Assembly (NCBI RefSeq): GCF_000332355.1
Contig: NZ_KB235960.1
Span: 29,200-93,199 of the forward strand
DNA from: Baaleninema simplex PCC 7105
Lineage (GTDB): Bacteria > Cyanobacteriota > Cyanobacteriia > Cyanobacteriales > Geitlerinemataceae
Direction: 5' to 3'
Length of the DNA stretch: 64,000 nucleotides
Made by a program: the position numbers and the translations under genes. Position 1 is the stretch's first letter. Every line of letters begins with the position of its first letter. Of this stretch, positions 8,041 to 15,894 are shown piece after piece. The notes under the pieces are model-generated. The model worked only from the letters and a program-made list of their open reading frames with translations, did not search any database and was not told the origin of the DNA.

Positions 8041-9358
8041 ATGGTTGGGAATTTCCATGTTTTTCGGGGCGCTCGTCCTGTTGCTGCTGGGGTATCCCGT
8101 CGCCTTTACCCTCGGCGGTGTCGCCATCCTCTTCAGTCTCATCGGCGTCGCAACTGGAACCTTTAGCTTTTCTTTGTGGGGGAGTTTTCCGCTACAGGTA
8201 TTCAACACGATGTCCAACTACACCCTGTTGGCCATTCCTTACTTTATTTTTATGGGGGCGATGCTGGAAAAATCGGGAATCGCCGAACGCCTCCTCGAAA
8301 CTATTGGCATTCTCTTCGGACGGATACGGGGCGGTTTAGCTTTAGCAGTGGTTCTCGTGGGCGCTTTGTTAGCGGCCACAACTGGCGTCGTGGCGGCGAC
8401 CGTCGTGGCGATGGGATTGATTTCTCTGCCGATCATGCTGCGCTACGGCTACAACAAAGAATTGGCGACGGGAGTAATTGCTGCATCGGGAACCCTCGGA
8501 CAAATTATTCCCCCCAGCGTGGTGTTGGTGGTTCTCGGCGATCAGTTAGGCATTTCCGTCGGTGATTTGTTCGTGGGGTCGATGATACCGGGATTGCTGA
8601 TGACTGGAGTATTTGCCGTTCACGTTTTGGCGATCGCGACGATTCGACCCGACGCCGCCCCAGCTTTACCGCCAGAAGTGCGAAATATGCGCGGTCGCGA
8701 TTTGGGAATGCGGGTGTTGAACGCGATGGTTCCGCCGCTGCTGTCGATCGTCTTGGTTCTCGGCAGCATTCTTTTCGGCTTTGCAACGCCTACAGAAGCC
8801 GGGGGTGTCGGTAGCGTCGGGGCGATTTTGCTGGCCGCAGCCAACCATCAGTTAAGTTGGGATTCGCTGCAACGCGTGGGCGATGCGACTTTACGAATTA
8901 CCAGCATGGTGGTGTTTATTTTGTTGGGATCGGCGGCGTTTAGCTTGGTGTTCCGAGGACTCCGGGGAGAACAGGTCATTCAGAACGCGTTAGGCAACCT
9001 TCCCGGCGGAGAGGTGGGATTTTTGGCGGCGAGTATGGCGATCGTGTTTTTTTTGGGATTTTTTATCGACTTTTTCCAAATCGCTTTTATTATCGTGCCG
9101 CTGTTTGCCCCCGTCGCCCAGCAGTTTGGGATGGATATGGTGTGGTACGGCGTGGTTTTGGGGGCGAACTTACAAACTTCGTTTTTGACGCCGCCGTTTG
9201 GATTCGCGTTGTTTTATCTACGAGGCATTACGCCGCCAGAGGTGAAGACGCAGGACATTTATCGCGGGGTGATTCCCTTCGTGTTGCTGCAAATTCTGGT
9301 ATTGGTCGCGATCGTTCGTTTTCCAGCGATCGTGAGTTGGCTTCCTTCCGCTCTCTAA
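8033..9358 (+). CDS. TRAP transporter large permease (DctM family)
   Basis: A 441-residue protein from the ATG at 8033, which overlaps the dctQ stop; the in-frame start at 7955 lies inside dctQ and is less likely. It has about 12-13 membrane segments and the conserved family stretches GVVAATVVAMGLISLPIMLRYGY, ASGTLGQIIPPSVVLVVLGDQ, and ATPTEAGGVGSVGAI. It is the catalytic, sodium-coupled membrane subunit. No DctP-like periplasmic binding protein gene lies between here and the neighbouring transposon, so the third component must be encoded elsewhere or has been lost to the IS607 insertion next door. Confidence 0.9.
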   Translation: MTEWLGISMFFGALVLLLLGYPVAFTLGGVAILFSLIGVATGTFSFSLWGSFPLQVFNTMSNYTLLAIPYFIFMGAMLEKSGIAERLLETIGILFGRIRGGLALAVVLVGALLAATTGVVAATVVAMGLISLPIMLRYGYNKELATGVIAASGTLGQIIPPSVVLVVLGDQLGISVGDLFVGSMIPGLLMTGVFAVHVLAIATIRPDAAPALPPEVRNMRGRDLGMRVLNAMVPPLLSIVLVLGSILFGFATPTEAGGVGSVGAILLAAANHQLSWDSLQRVGDATLRITSMVVFILLGSAAFSLVFRGLRGEQVIQNALGNLPGGEVGFLAASMAIVFFLGFFIDFFQIAFIIVPLFAPVAQQFGMDMVWYGVVLGANLQTSFLTPPFGFALFYLRGITPPEVKTQDIYRGVIPFVLLQILVLVAIVRFPAIVSWLPSAL

Positions 9359-9424
9359 AACTTACTCAAACTTAATCATTTGATGTTCAGTTCCTAGCTT
9401 GGATCTTCGGAGACCTTTCCATCA

Positions 9425-10501
9425 CTAGGCTTGCACGGCCGAGCTATCCGCACATTCCAAATTAATCGCTGCGTTTAAATCACGATCGATAGAGATGCCG
9501 CAGTTAGGACAATCGTATTGTCTTTTCTCTAGTGGCATCTTTTGTTTATGGTGGCAGTTCGAGCAAATTTGTGAACTGGGATACCATTGGTCAATGAGTG
9601 TCAACTTGCTTCCATACCCATAACATTTGTACTCAAGCTGACGACGAAATTCATAGAAACCACCATCAGCGATCGCACTCGCCAGACAATGATTCTTGAG
9701 CATCCCTGACACATTCAAGTCTTCAATTTTTACTTCGCTGTGGTTCTTGGCTAAGTAAGTTGTTAACTTGTGTAGATGGTCTGCTCTAATATCCGCGATG
9801 CGTCTATGGGCTTTAGCCAGCTTGAGTTTGGTCTTTTCTCGGTTTTTACCTCCTTTTTGACGACGGCAAAGCTCTTTTTGGAGTTGGGCTAGTTTTTTCT
9901 TGGCCTGGCGATAGGCTTTGGGGTTGGGATAAGTTTTACCATCACTCAGAGTGGCCAGGGTATTGATTCCAATATCTACCCCGATACGCTCTCTTACTTT
10001 GGGGGTTGACTTGGGTTTAACATTAATTTTGAAAGCAATATACCAGTCCCCTGCACGTTTACTTATTGTGACGTTTTTAGGATTTGCTGGAGGGAACTGT
10101 TCATGGCTTTTTACCCATCCAATTCGGGGGAGTTTTAGCCGATTTCCAGAAATTATAATACTTCCTTCAAGGTAAAAACTATCCTTGACATTCTTTTTTT
10201 TGAATTTGGGAAAACCTGTTCCCTTAACCTTCCAAAACCGTTTAAATGCCTTATTTAGATGGCGCAAGGCTTCTTGCGGCGCACATTTCGATACCTCGTA
10301 GTACCAAGGATTCTGACTCTTTACCTCCGCTACTAATTTTTTGTGTAAGTCTATGGCTGTGGGCAGTTTACCTCCTGCCTCATAAATTTCCTTACAGGTG
10401 GCAAGTCCCCAATTCCAAGCGTGTCGAGCGACTCCGGCGTGTTTCGCCATGAGCGTTCGTTGTCGGTTATTTAAGTTCAGCTTCGTCTTAAAACTCTTCA
10501 C
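9425..10501 (-). CDS. tnpB: TnpB RNA-guided nuclease of an IS607-type element
   Basis: A 358-residue full-length TnpB. The split RuvC site is complete: Asp176 in IGVDIGINT, Glu260 in VKIEDLNVSG and Asp341 in DRDLNAAINL. The inserted zinc ribbon is present (CSNC at 313-316 and CPNC at 331-334). TnpB is an RNA-guided DNA endonuclease and an ancestor of Cas12; its guide (omega RNA) normally comes from the 3' end of the gene and the element's right end, here the DNA just left of 9425. It overlaps the end of the tnpA remnant by 14 bp. With tnpA broken, this TnpB can no longer be mobilised by its own transposase but could still be an active nuclease. Confidence 0.92.
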   Translation of the reverse strand: MKSFKTKLNLNNRQRTLMAKHAGVARHAWNWGLATCKEIYEAGGKLPTAIDLHKKLVAEVKSQNPWYYEVSKCAPQEALRHLNKAFKRFWKVKGTGFPKFKKKNVKDSFYLEGSIIISGNRLKLPRIGWVKSHEQFPPANPKNVTISKRAGDWYIAFKINVKPKSTPKVRERIGVDIGINTLATLSDGKTYPNPKAYRQAKKKLAQLQKELCRRQKGGKNREKTKLKLAKAHRRIADIRADHLHKLTTYLAKNHSEVKIEDLNVSGMLKNHCLASAIADGGFYEFRRQLEYKCYGYGSKLTLIDQWYPSSQICSNCHHKQKMPLEKRQYDCPNCGISIDRDLNAAINLECADSSAVQA

Positions 10502-11031
10502 TGACTTTTTTTAACTCCTCAACAATTTTTTTGTTATTATGACTGTGGCTACCATAAAGACGAGCAGAAAACACGGTAATGATTTCTAACACATCGTTGG
10601 CTAAATCTTCCTCAAAACTGGCATCCTCAGTCCGATTTATAATCACAATCTCTACACCAAACTGCTCGCAGATGCTGAACACAAGTTCAGACCCGAATCT
10701 AAGCCACCTATCCTTATGGGTAAGAACCAGTCTGTCAATTTCACGCCTATGTGATTAACCTCAGAAGACGCTTTAATCCATGCTTACTGTAATTCATCCC
10801 AGAGCCTAAGTCTTAGATGATTTCATGCTCCCAACCATTTTGAGCGCAGAACAATTCAATAATTTCTTTTTGACGTGCTAAGTCTTGTTTCTGGTCGTGG
10901 CTGCTGACTCGTGCATAACCAATTGTGTACGCTCTATAAGATTCAACACCAAGCAGTTGAGACAGGTCGTATCTCCGATGACCCGACGGGTGCATCTCAA
11001 TGAGTGCAAAAACATCAGTTTGGGGTGGCAA
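10488..11031 (-). pseudogene. tnpA: IS607-type serine recombinase TnpA, degraded
   Basis: Fragments of one serine recombinase lie in order on the minus strand. First is a HTH remnant and catalytic start (GHRRYDLSQLLG ... IGYARVSSHDQKQDLARQ, with the catalytic Ser in ARVSS). After FCAQNGWEHEII an in-frame TAA interrupts the frame, followed in the same frame by DLGSGMNYSKHGLKRLLRLIT. A frameshift near 10753 then moves into the frame giving REIDRLVLTHKDRWLRFGSELVF and the rest to 10488. The N-terminal MerR-like helix-turn-helix is also incomplete. So there is at least one nonsense mutation, one frameshift and N-terminal damage, and the recombinase is inactive. Confidence 0.85.
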
Positions 11032-11057
11032 AATTCCCGATTAGCACTTCCGGTATA

Positions 11058-11090
11058 AGATCCCCGGCATCTTGGAGATGCCGGGGATCT
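11058..11090. repeat. 33-nt perfect hairpin repeat, copy A
   Basis: Two 15-base arms, AGATCCCCGGCATCT and its exact reverse complement, surround a 3-base loop (TGG). The same sequence is at 19759-19791 and, with loop CGG, at 47060-47092. This is a dispersed REP-like palindrome. This copy lies just upstream of the IS607 tnpA remnant. Confidence 0.85.
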
Positions 11091-11536
11091 GGAAATTGAG
11101 TGCGCCCAACTCGATGAATTTACATTTTTGAGATACACCCGACCCGACGCTGTGCGCTCAGGGATTAATTTCCCTTCTGACTCCCAACGTCTTAAGTAGT
11201 TATTTTAGTATAAGAAATGAGTAGGCTTGAGTAACTTTAGTGAGAAATTTCCACTCTGTCTTCAACCCTCAGCAAAATCCAAGGCTAACCGAACCTCTCA
11301 ACGACTCACTGCAAAAACTGCCCGCTGTCTACTGCCCACTGTTCACCGCTCACTGCAAAAACTGTTCGCTGAAGAAAGGGGGGAGAGAGGTATGACGACG
11401 TCGAACCCAGGCTTCGCCATCGCCGATACACGACCCAGAAACTCCCCCCCCCACTAATATCTCGGGAAAAATCGATGAGTTTTACGGGAATGCCCCGGAA
11501 TCGTTACAAAACTTTATAGAAAATACCGGAAAAGCC
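11091..11536. other. intergenic region, no convincing gene
   Basis: About 445 bp between the IS607 element and modB. It contains a run of related CACTGCAAAAACTG/CACTGTTCACCGCTCACTG strings (11300-11360) and a run of nine C at 11444-11452. An open frame covers 11227-11457 but reads through these repeats and resembles nothing; I do not call it a gene. The modB frame is open upstream of its ATG without a start codon. Confidence 0.5.
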
Positions 11537-12205
11537 ATGAACGAAATTGGAAATGCCTTACGTCTGTCGTTACAGGTGGCGGCGATCGCGACGGTATTCG
11601 TGGCTGTCATCGGTAGTAGTCTCGGTTATCTCCTGGTGCGGTATCGTTTTCCCGGTCGAGATTGGCTCGAAGCGATCGTGACGTTACCGCTGGTGTTACC
11701 GCCGGTGGTGGTGGGATATCTCTTATTAATATTGCTCGGACGCAACGGAGCGATCGGGCATTTACTGTACGAACTGACGGGATGGACGCTGGTGTTTACT
11801 TGGCAGGGTGCTGCGATCGCCGCTGCTGTCGTTGCCCTACCGCTGATGGTGAAAACCACGAAAGCCGCGCTTGAAAGTGTCGATCCCGCATATTTAAAGG
11901 CGGCGTCTACGTTGAGACAATCCCCCTCGAAGGTGTTGTTTCGGGTATGGTTGCCCCTGGCGTGGAAAGGGATTTTAGCGGGGGTCGTCTTGAGTTTTGG
12001 GCGTGCTTTGGGGGAGTTTGGGGCGACGTTGATGGTGGCGGGGAACATTCCCGGCGTGACTCAGACGATGCCGATGGCGATTTATCAAAAGGTGCAGATG
12101 GGGAACGATCGCGAAGCGGCGGTGTTGGTGGGGATTTTGAGCGCGATCGCGATCGCCGTGGTGTTTTTGAGTAAATATCTGGAACGATCGAACGCAGCGC
12201 CGTAA
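11537..12205 (+). CDS. modB: molybdate ABC transporter permease
   Basis: A 222-residue permease with five to six membrane segments. The cytoplasmic EAA loop that contacts the ATPase is VDPAYLKAASTLRQSP...WLPLAWKGILAG (about residues 115-155). It is followed by the ModB signature FGRALGEFGATLMVAGNIPGVTQT. The family imports molybdate (some members tungstate) through the inner membrane for molybdenum cofactor enzymes. Neither a modA binding protein nor a modC ATPase is adjacent, so the partners must be elsewhere. The IS607 element directly upstream may have separated it from its operon. Confidence 0.9.
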   Translation: MNEIGNALRLSLQVAAIATVFVAVIGSSLGYLLVRYRFPGRDWLEAIVTLPLVLPPVVVGYLLLILLGRNGAIGHLLYELTGWTLVFTWQGAAIAAAVVALPLMVKTTKAALESVDPAYLKAASTLRQSPSKVLFRVWLPLAWKGILAGVVLSFGRALGEFGATLMVAGNIPGVTQTMPMAIYQKVQMGNDREAAVLVGILSAIAIAVVFLSKYLERSNAAP

Positions 12206-12236
12206 AGAAATGGTATGGCAATGTGTTTGATGGGTG

Positions 12237-13409
12237 ATGTCCGTGGTGCTTTCTACCGTTACGACGGCTCGAAAATCTCGCTGGGTTCGCTGGCGTCGGC
12301 GCGAGTCTGGGGAATCTTTACGGCTTTGGATGGTTCTCGTCGTCGCGTCTTTGGGAATTCACGGGGTTGTGTTGGGATGGCTCAGCCTTCGCGGATTCGA
12401 GACGAGGCGATCGCCGTCGGATCGCTTGGAAAACGATGCGATCGAAATTTCGGTTGTGGAACGAGCGATCGTGTTCGAGAAAGCTTCGACTTCTGAACCA
12501 ACGGTTTCAGACTCTTCGACTTCTGAACCAACGGTTTCAGACTCTTCGACTTCTGAAGCCGTCGAAGACAGTCGAGATGGAGAAAACGAAACCGGTGCGA
12601 TCGGCGCGTTACCGCCAACGCCGACACCCACGCCGGTTCCGACTTCTACGCCAGTTCCCACACCGACACCAACTCCTGTTCCCACGCCAGTTCCGACTTC
12701 GACGCCAACACCAGTTCCGACTTCGACGCCAACGCCAGTTCCGACTTCGACGCCAACGCCAGTTCCGACTTCGACGCCAACACCAGTTCCGACTTCTACG
12801 CCAACACCAGTTCCGACTTCTACGCCGACGCCAGTTCCAACTTCTACGCCAACACCAGTTCCGACTTCGACGCCAACACCAGTTCCGACTTCGACGCCAA
12901 CGCCAGTTCCGACTTCGACGCCAACGCCAGTTCCGACTTCTACGCCAACGCCAGTTCCAACTTCTACGCCAACGCCAGTTCCGACTTCGACGCCAACGCC
13001 AGTTCCGACTTCTACGCCGATTCCGACGCCCACGCCCACACCCGTTTCCGATCGCTGGCGCATCGGAGCGATCGCTGCTGAATTTCCCGCCGACTTACCC
13101 GATCGCCCAGAAAATCCCGCCAGACTAAGTAACTCGTCTCGTCAAACCCTCGATCGCGCGATCGTTCCACCGGACTTAAACCACGGCGATCGCTTCCGAG
13201 TGCGTCTCATCGTCGAAACCAACGGACGAGCGGAAGTTGCCGGGGTTTGGAAACAACCCGGTAACGTGGCGATGGGCGATGGATACCGTCGTTTCCTACA
13301 AGCCGTCATCGACGACTGGCAATTTCAGCCTGCCAACAATCTCGTTAACGGTAACCCCTCCCCCGTCGTCTCTAACCTCGATCTCACGCTGTCGATCGAG
13401 AAATTTTGA
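12237..13409 (+). CDS. TonB-like envelope protein with long Pro-Thr repeat linker
   Basis: About 390 residues, from ATG 12237 (or GTG 12234). The order is: a basic N-terminus ([14 protein letters not shown]), one membrane segment ([22 protein letters not shown], about residues 30-52), a Ser/Thr/Glu-rich stretch with a 10-residue direct repeat ([10 protein letters not shown]), a very long Pro-rich linker (about residues 125-265), and a C-terminal domain of about 110 residues ending [14 protein letters not shown]. The C-terminal domain, with [19 protein letters not shown] and [17 protein letters not shown], looks like a TonB-type beta-alpha-beta fold. A role in energising outer-membrane receptors is inferred from this architecture; no ExbB/ExbD gene is nearby. 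Confidence 0.65.
   Translation: MSVVLSTVTTARKSRWVRWRRRESGESLRLWMVLVVASLGIHGVVLGWLSLRGFETRRSPSDRLENDAIEISVVERAIVFEKASTSEPTVSDSSTSEPTVSDSSTSEAVEDSRDGENETGAIGALPPTPTPTPVPTSTPVPTPTPTPVPTPVPTSTPTPVPTSTPTPVPTSTPTPVPTSTPTPVPTSTPTPVPTSTPTPVPTSTPTPVPTSTPTPVPTSTPTPVPTSTPTPVPTSTPTPVPTSTPTPVPTSTPTPVPTSTPIPTPTPTPVSDRWRIGAIAAEFPADLPDRPENPARLSNSSRQTLDRAIVPPDLNHGDRFRVRLIVETNGRAEVAGVWKQPGNVAMGDGYRRFLQAVIDDWQFQPANNLVNGNPSPVVSNLDLTLSIEKF
12692..13018 (+). repeat. in-frame 24-bp tandem repeat coding PTSTPTPV
   Basis: About 13 consecutive copies of a 24-bp unit encode the octapeptide P-T-S-T-P-T-P-V inside the TonB-like gene. Copies differ by silent changes (TCG/TCT for Ser, ACG/ACA for Thr), so the array is old enough to have drifted yet kept the protein sequence. 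It makes an extended periplasm-spanning linker. Confidence 0.92.
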
Positions 13410-13464
13410 AAAAATCTTTGCCATCGAGAAAAAGTATGTTATTCTAGTTCAGGTGCGCGATAGC

Positions 13465-13535
<71 letters not shown>

Positions 13536-13629
13536 TTAAAAAAATGCTTTTGTGAAATTCCAACCTTGAGAGATTAAGGTTAAAACAAAAGCGTAACAAC
13601 CCACTCAACAAAGCGGAGCGATCGCGCCG

Positions 13630-14562
13630 ATGTCACCTCGGCAAATTCCCATCGGCCAAGAGACTGCCCTGAAATTTCTCCATGCGGCGATCGACTGCGA
13701 TCGCATCGCACCAGCCTACTTATTCGCCGGACCAGAGGGGATCGGGCGAGCGATCGCGGCGCGGTATTTTGCCGGACTGCTCCTCGGCGGACACCGCGAC
13801 AACCTCGACAACCATCCGGATTTTCTGTGGGTAGAACCGACGTATCTCCACAATCAGAAGCTGCTGACGCCCGCCGAAGCCGAAGAAAAAGGCTTAAAAC
13901 GCAAAGCGCCCCCGCAAATTCGCCTCGAACAGATTCGCGAAATCGGAACCTTTCTCAGTCGTCCGCCCTTAGAAGCTTCGCGGAAAGTCATAATCCTCGA
14001 TCGCGCCGAAACGATGGCAGAACCTGCCGCTAACGGACTGCTGAAAACCCTCGAAGAACCGGGACGCGCCACGTTAATCCTCATTGCACCTTCAGCGGAA
14101 TCTCTCTTATCGACTCTCGTTTCTCGCTGTCAGCGGATACCGTTCTATCGCCTGCCTCCCAAACACATGGAACAGGTCTTACGAGAAACCGGACACGAAG
14201 AGATTTTAGGCTACCGAGCCATTTTAGCCGTCGCGCAAGGCAGTCCTGGGGCAGCGATCGAATCCTGGCAGCGACTGCAAACCATTCCCCCGGAAATTCT
14301 ACAACGGGCGCGTCATCTCCCGCGAACCCTGCGAGACGCCCTCGACTTCGCCAAAGCGATCGCCTCTACTCTCGACACCACCGAACAACTCTGGCTTCTC
14401 GACTATCTCCAACAAAGCTACTGGCACGATTACTGTGACGAGGGCGGAACGCTACCACCGCTGCAAAAACTCGAAGCCGCGCGAAGTTACCTCCGCAGTT
14501 ACGTCCAACCCCGTCTCGTCTGGGAAGTTACCCTGATGGAATTGGCGTGTAGTTACCCGTGA
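13630..14562 (+). CDS. holB: DNA polymerase III subunit delta' (clamp-loader)
   Basis: A 310-residue AAA+ family protein. The N-terminus IGQETALKFLHAAI and the region LYLFAGPEGIGRAIAARYFAGLLL occupy the P-loop position, but the Walker A Lys/Thr is missing (GPEGIGRA), as expected for the non-hydrolysing delta' subunit. Further family stretches are RKVIILDRAETMAEPAANGLLKTLEEPG (sensor/Walker B region) and ESLLSTLVSRCQRIPF (SRC motif). It helps load the beta clamp on DNA during replication. It lies between tRNA-Gly and the convergent larC. Confidence 0.88.
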   Translation: MSPRQIPIGQETALKFLHAAIDCDRIAPAYLFAGPEGIGRAIAARYFAGLLLGGHRDNLDNHPDFLWVEPTYLHNQKLLTPAEAEEKGLKRKAPPQIRLEQIREIGTFLSRPPLEASRKVIILDRAETMAEPAANGLLKTLEEPGRATLILIAPSAESLLSTLVSRCQRIPFYRLPPKHMEQVLRETGHEEILGYRAILAVAQGSPGAAIESWQRLQTIPPEILQRARHLPRTLRDALDFAKAIASTLDTTEQLWLLDYLQQSYWHDYCDEGGTLPPLQKLEAARSYLRSYVQPRLVWEVTLMELACSYP

Positions 14563-14618
14563 AAATCGGTTTGAGAAAAACGAGGCAAACGCAGAGACTT
14601 GCCCCGACGGAACGATTT

Positions 14619-15860
14619 CTATACCGCCTTTTCCTGCTGCCATTGCTGCAACGCCAAACGGTGAACCTCTTGCCAACTCAACTTCTGTTTCCGGGCAACT
14701 TTGGCAACGTCTTCGTATTCCGGTTGAACGTTGATGACGTTTCCTTTGGCATCGCGGGCGATTTTCACGCGAACTTCGCTGTCAAAGAGGGTTATCGATC
14801 GAAACTCTCGCGAGAGGATCGATCGCTCTTGGAAACTGTGACGAATGCCCAAGGTTGTCGTTTCTCGGAACAACACCGCCTCGCAGTCGGTTTGTTTGTC
14901 GGGAGAACAAATCACCGTCAGCAACACGCCGGGACGATTTTTCTTCATTCCCACCGGCTGCGTGAAAACATCTAACGCCCCAATATCGAAGAGTTTGTCG
15001 AACACGTAGCCGATCGCCTGGGGGCTGATATCGTCGAGTTGAGTTTCTAACACACAGACGCGATCGCTCGCCGACGGTTGCGTGTCTTCTCCAATCCACA
15101 ATCGCAAAACGTTCGGAATCGGAAACTCTCGGGAACCTGCCCCCAACCCCGTCTGTTGCAACGTCATCGCCGGAGGAACGCCGAACGACTCCACTAACGT
15201 AACCGTTAACGCTGCCCCCGTGGGGGTGACGAGTTCGCGATCGATCCCGTTTCCGTACACCGGAACCTGGCGCATTTCCCAGAGTTTCAACACCGCCGGG
15301 GCAGGAACCGGAATCCGTCCGTGAGCGGCTTTCACCGTTCCGCCTCCCGTGGGTAACGGCGAACAGTAGAGGCGATCGATCTCCAACCAATCCAACCCGA
15401 GACAGGTTCCGACAATATCGACGATGGCATCGGTAGCCCCGACTTCGTGAAAGTGGACGCGATCGAGAGAAACCCCGTGAACCGCCCCCTCAGCCGCCGC
15501 CAACCGGCGAAACACGGCTAAACTCCATTTCCGGGCGCGATCGGGAATGTCCGCCGATTGCAACATTTCCTCAATTTCCGGTAAATAGCGATTTCCCTCA
15601 GAATGGTGGTGATGGTGATGTTTCTCAGCGTCGAACGTGGGCGGTTCTTCCGTCATATCGCGCAGGTCCACGTAGGCTTTCATCGCCGAGATGCCGTTAC
15701 GACGAACCCGTTCGACGCGCAAACTGTAATCTTCTCCCACCCCCAAACGGTTCAAGTGTTCGGTGAGGTAGTCCACGGGAACCCCCGCATCCACCAAGGC
15801 TCCCAAACACATATCCCCAGCGATACCCGTGGGGCAATCGAAATATGCAATCTTACTCAT
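14619..15860 (-). CDS. larC: nickel-pincer cofactor biosynthesis protein LarC
   Basis: A 413-residue LarC, the CTP-dependent nickel insertase that completes the pyridinium-bisthiocarboxylate nickel-pincer nucleotide used by lactate racemase and other LarA-family enzymes. The start MSKIAYFDCPTGIAGDMCLGAL is typical. A natural run of six histidines lies at residues 81-86 (HHHHHHSEG) and probably binds nickel. VHFHEVGATDAIVDIVG and LPTGGGTVKAAHGRIPVPAPA are conserved family stretches. The N- and C-terminal halves are one continuous frame, unlike lactobacilli where a frameshift joins them. larA, larB and larE are not in the window. Confidence 0.93.
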   Translation of the reverse strand: MSKIAYFDCPTGIAGDMCLGALVDAGVPVDYLTEHLNRLGVGEDYSLRVERVRRNGISAMKAYVDLRDMTEEPPTFDAEKHHHHHHSEGNRYLPEIEEMLQSADIPDRARKWSLAVFRRLAAAEGAVHGVSLDRVHFHEVGATDAIVDIVGTCLGLDWLEIDRLYCSPLPTGGGTVKAAHGRIPVPAPAVLKLWEMRQVPVYGNGIDRELVTPTGAALTVTLVESFGVPPAMTLQQTGLGAGSREFPIPNVLRLWIGEDTQPSASDRVCVLETQLDDISPQAIGYVFDKLFDIGALDVFTQPVGMKKNRPGVLLTVICSPDKQTDCEAVLFRETTTLGIRHSFQERSILSREFRSITLFDSEVRVKIARDAKGNVINVQPEYEDVAKVARKQKLSWQEVHRLALQQWQQEKAV

Positions 15861-15894
15861 TTAATATCCGCACGCGCACCATCCAAGTAACTAT

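Larger units (their letters stand above)
9425..11040 (-). mobile_element. IS607-type element (tnpB intact, tnpA decayed)
   Basis: A serine-recombinase tnpA remnant and a tnpB overlap by 14 bp in the order tnpA-tnpB, which is the layout of IS607-family transposons. IS607 elements have no terminal inverted repeats, so the exact ends cannot be read here. The 33-nt hairpin at 11058-11090 lies just outside the tnpA end. The element lies between dctM and modB. Confidence 0.7.

Noticed and set aside
11227..11457. A 76-residue frame upstream of modB
   Set aside because: Composed of short CACTGCAAAAACTG-type repeats; no start signal.
12359..13063. A minus-strand frame of 234 residues rich in GVGVEVGTG
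   Set aside because: It is the antisense reading of the PTSTPTPV repeat in the TonB-like gene.
15598..15620. A vector-like six-His tag
   Set aside because: It is inside LarC, in a family known to be rich in histidine there, so it is natural.
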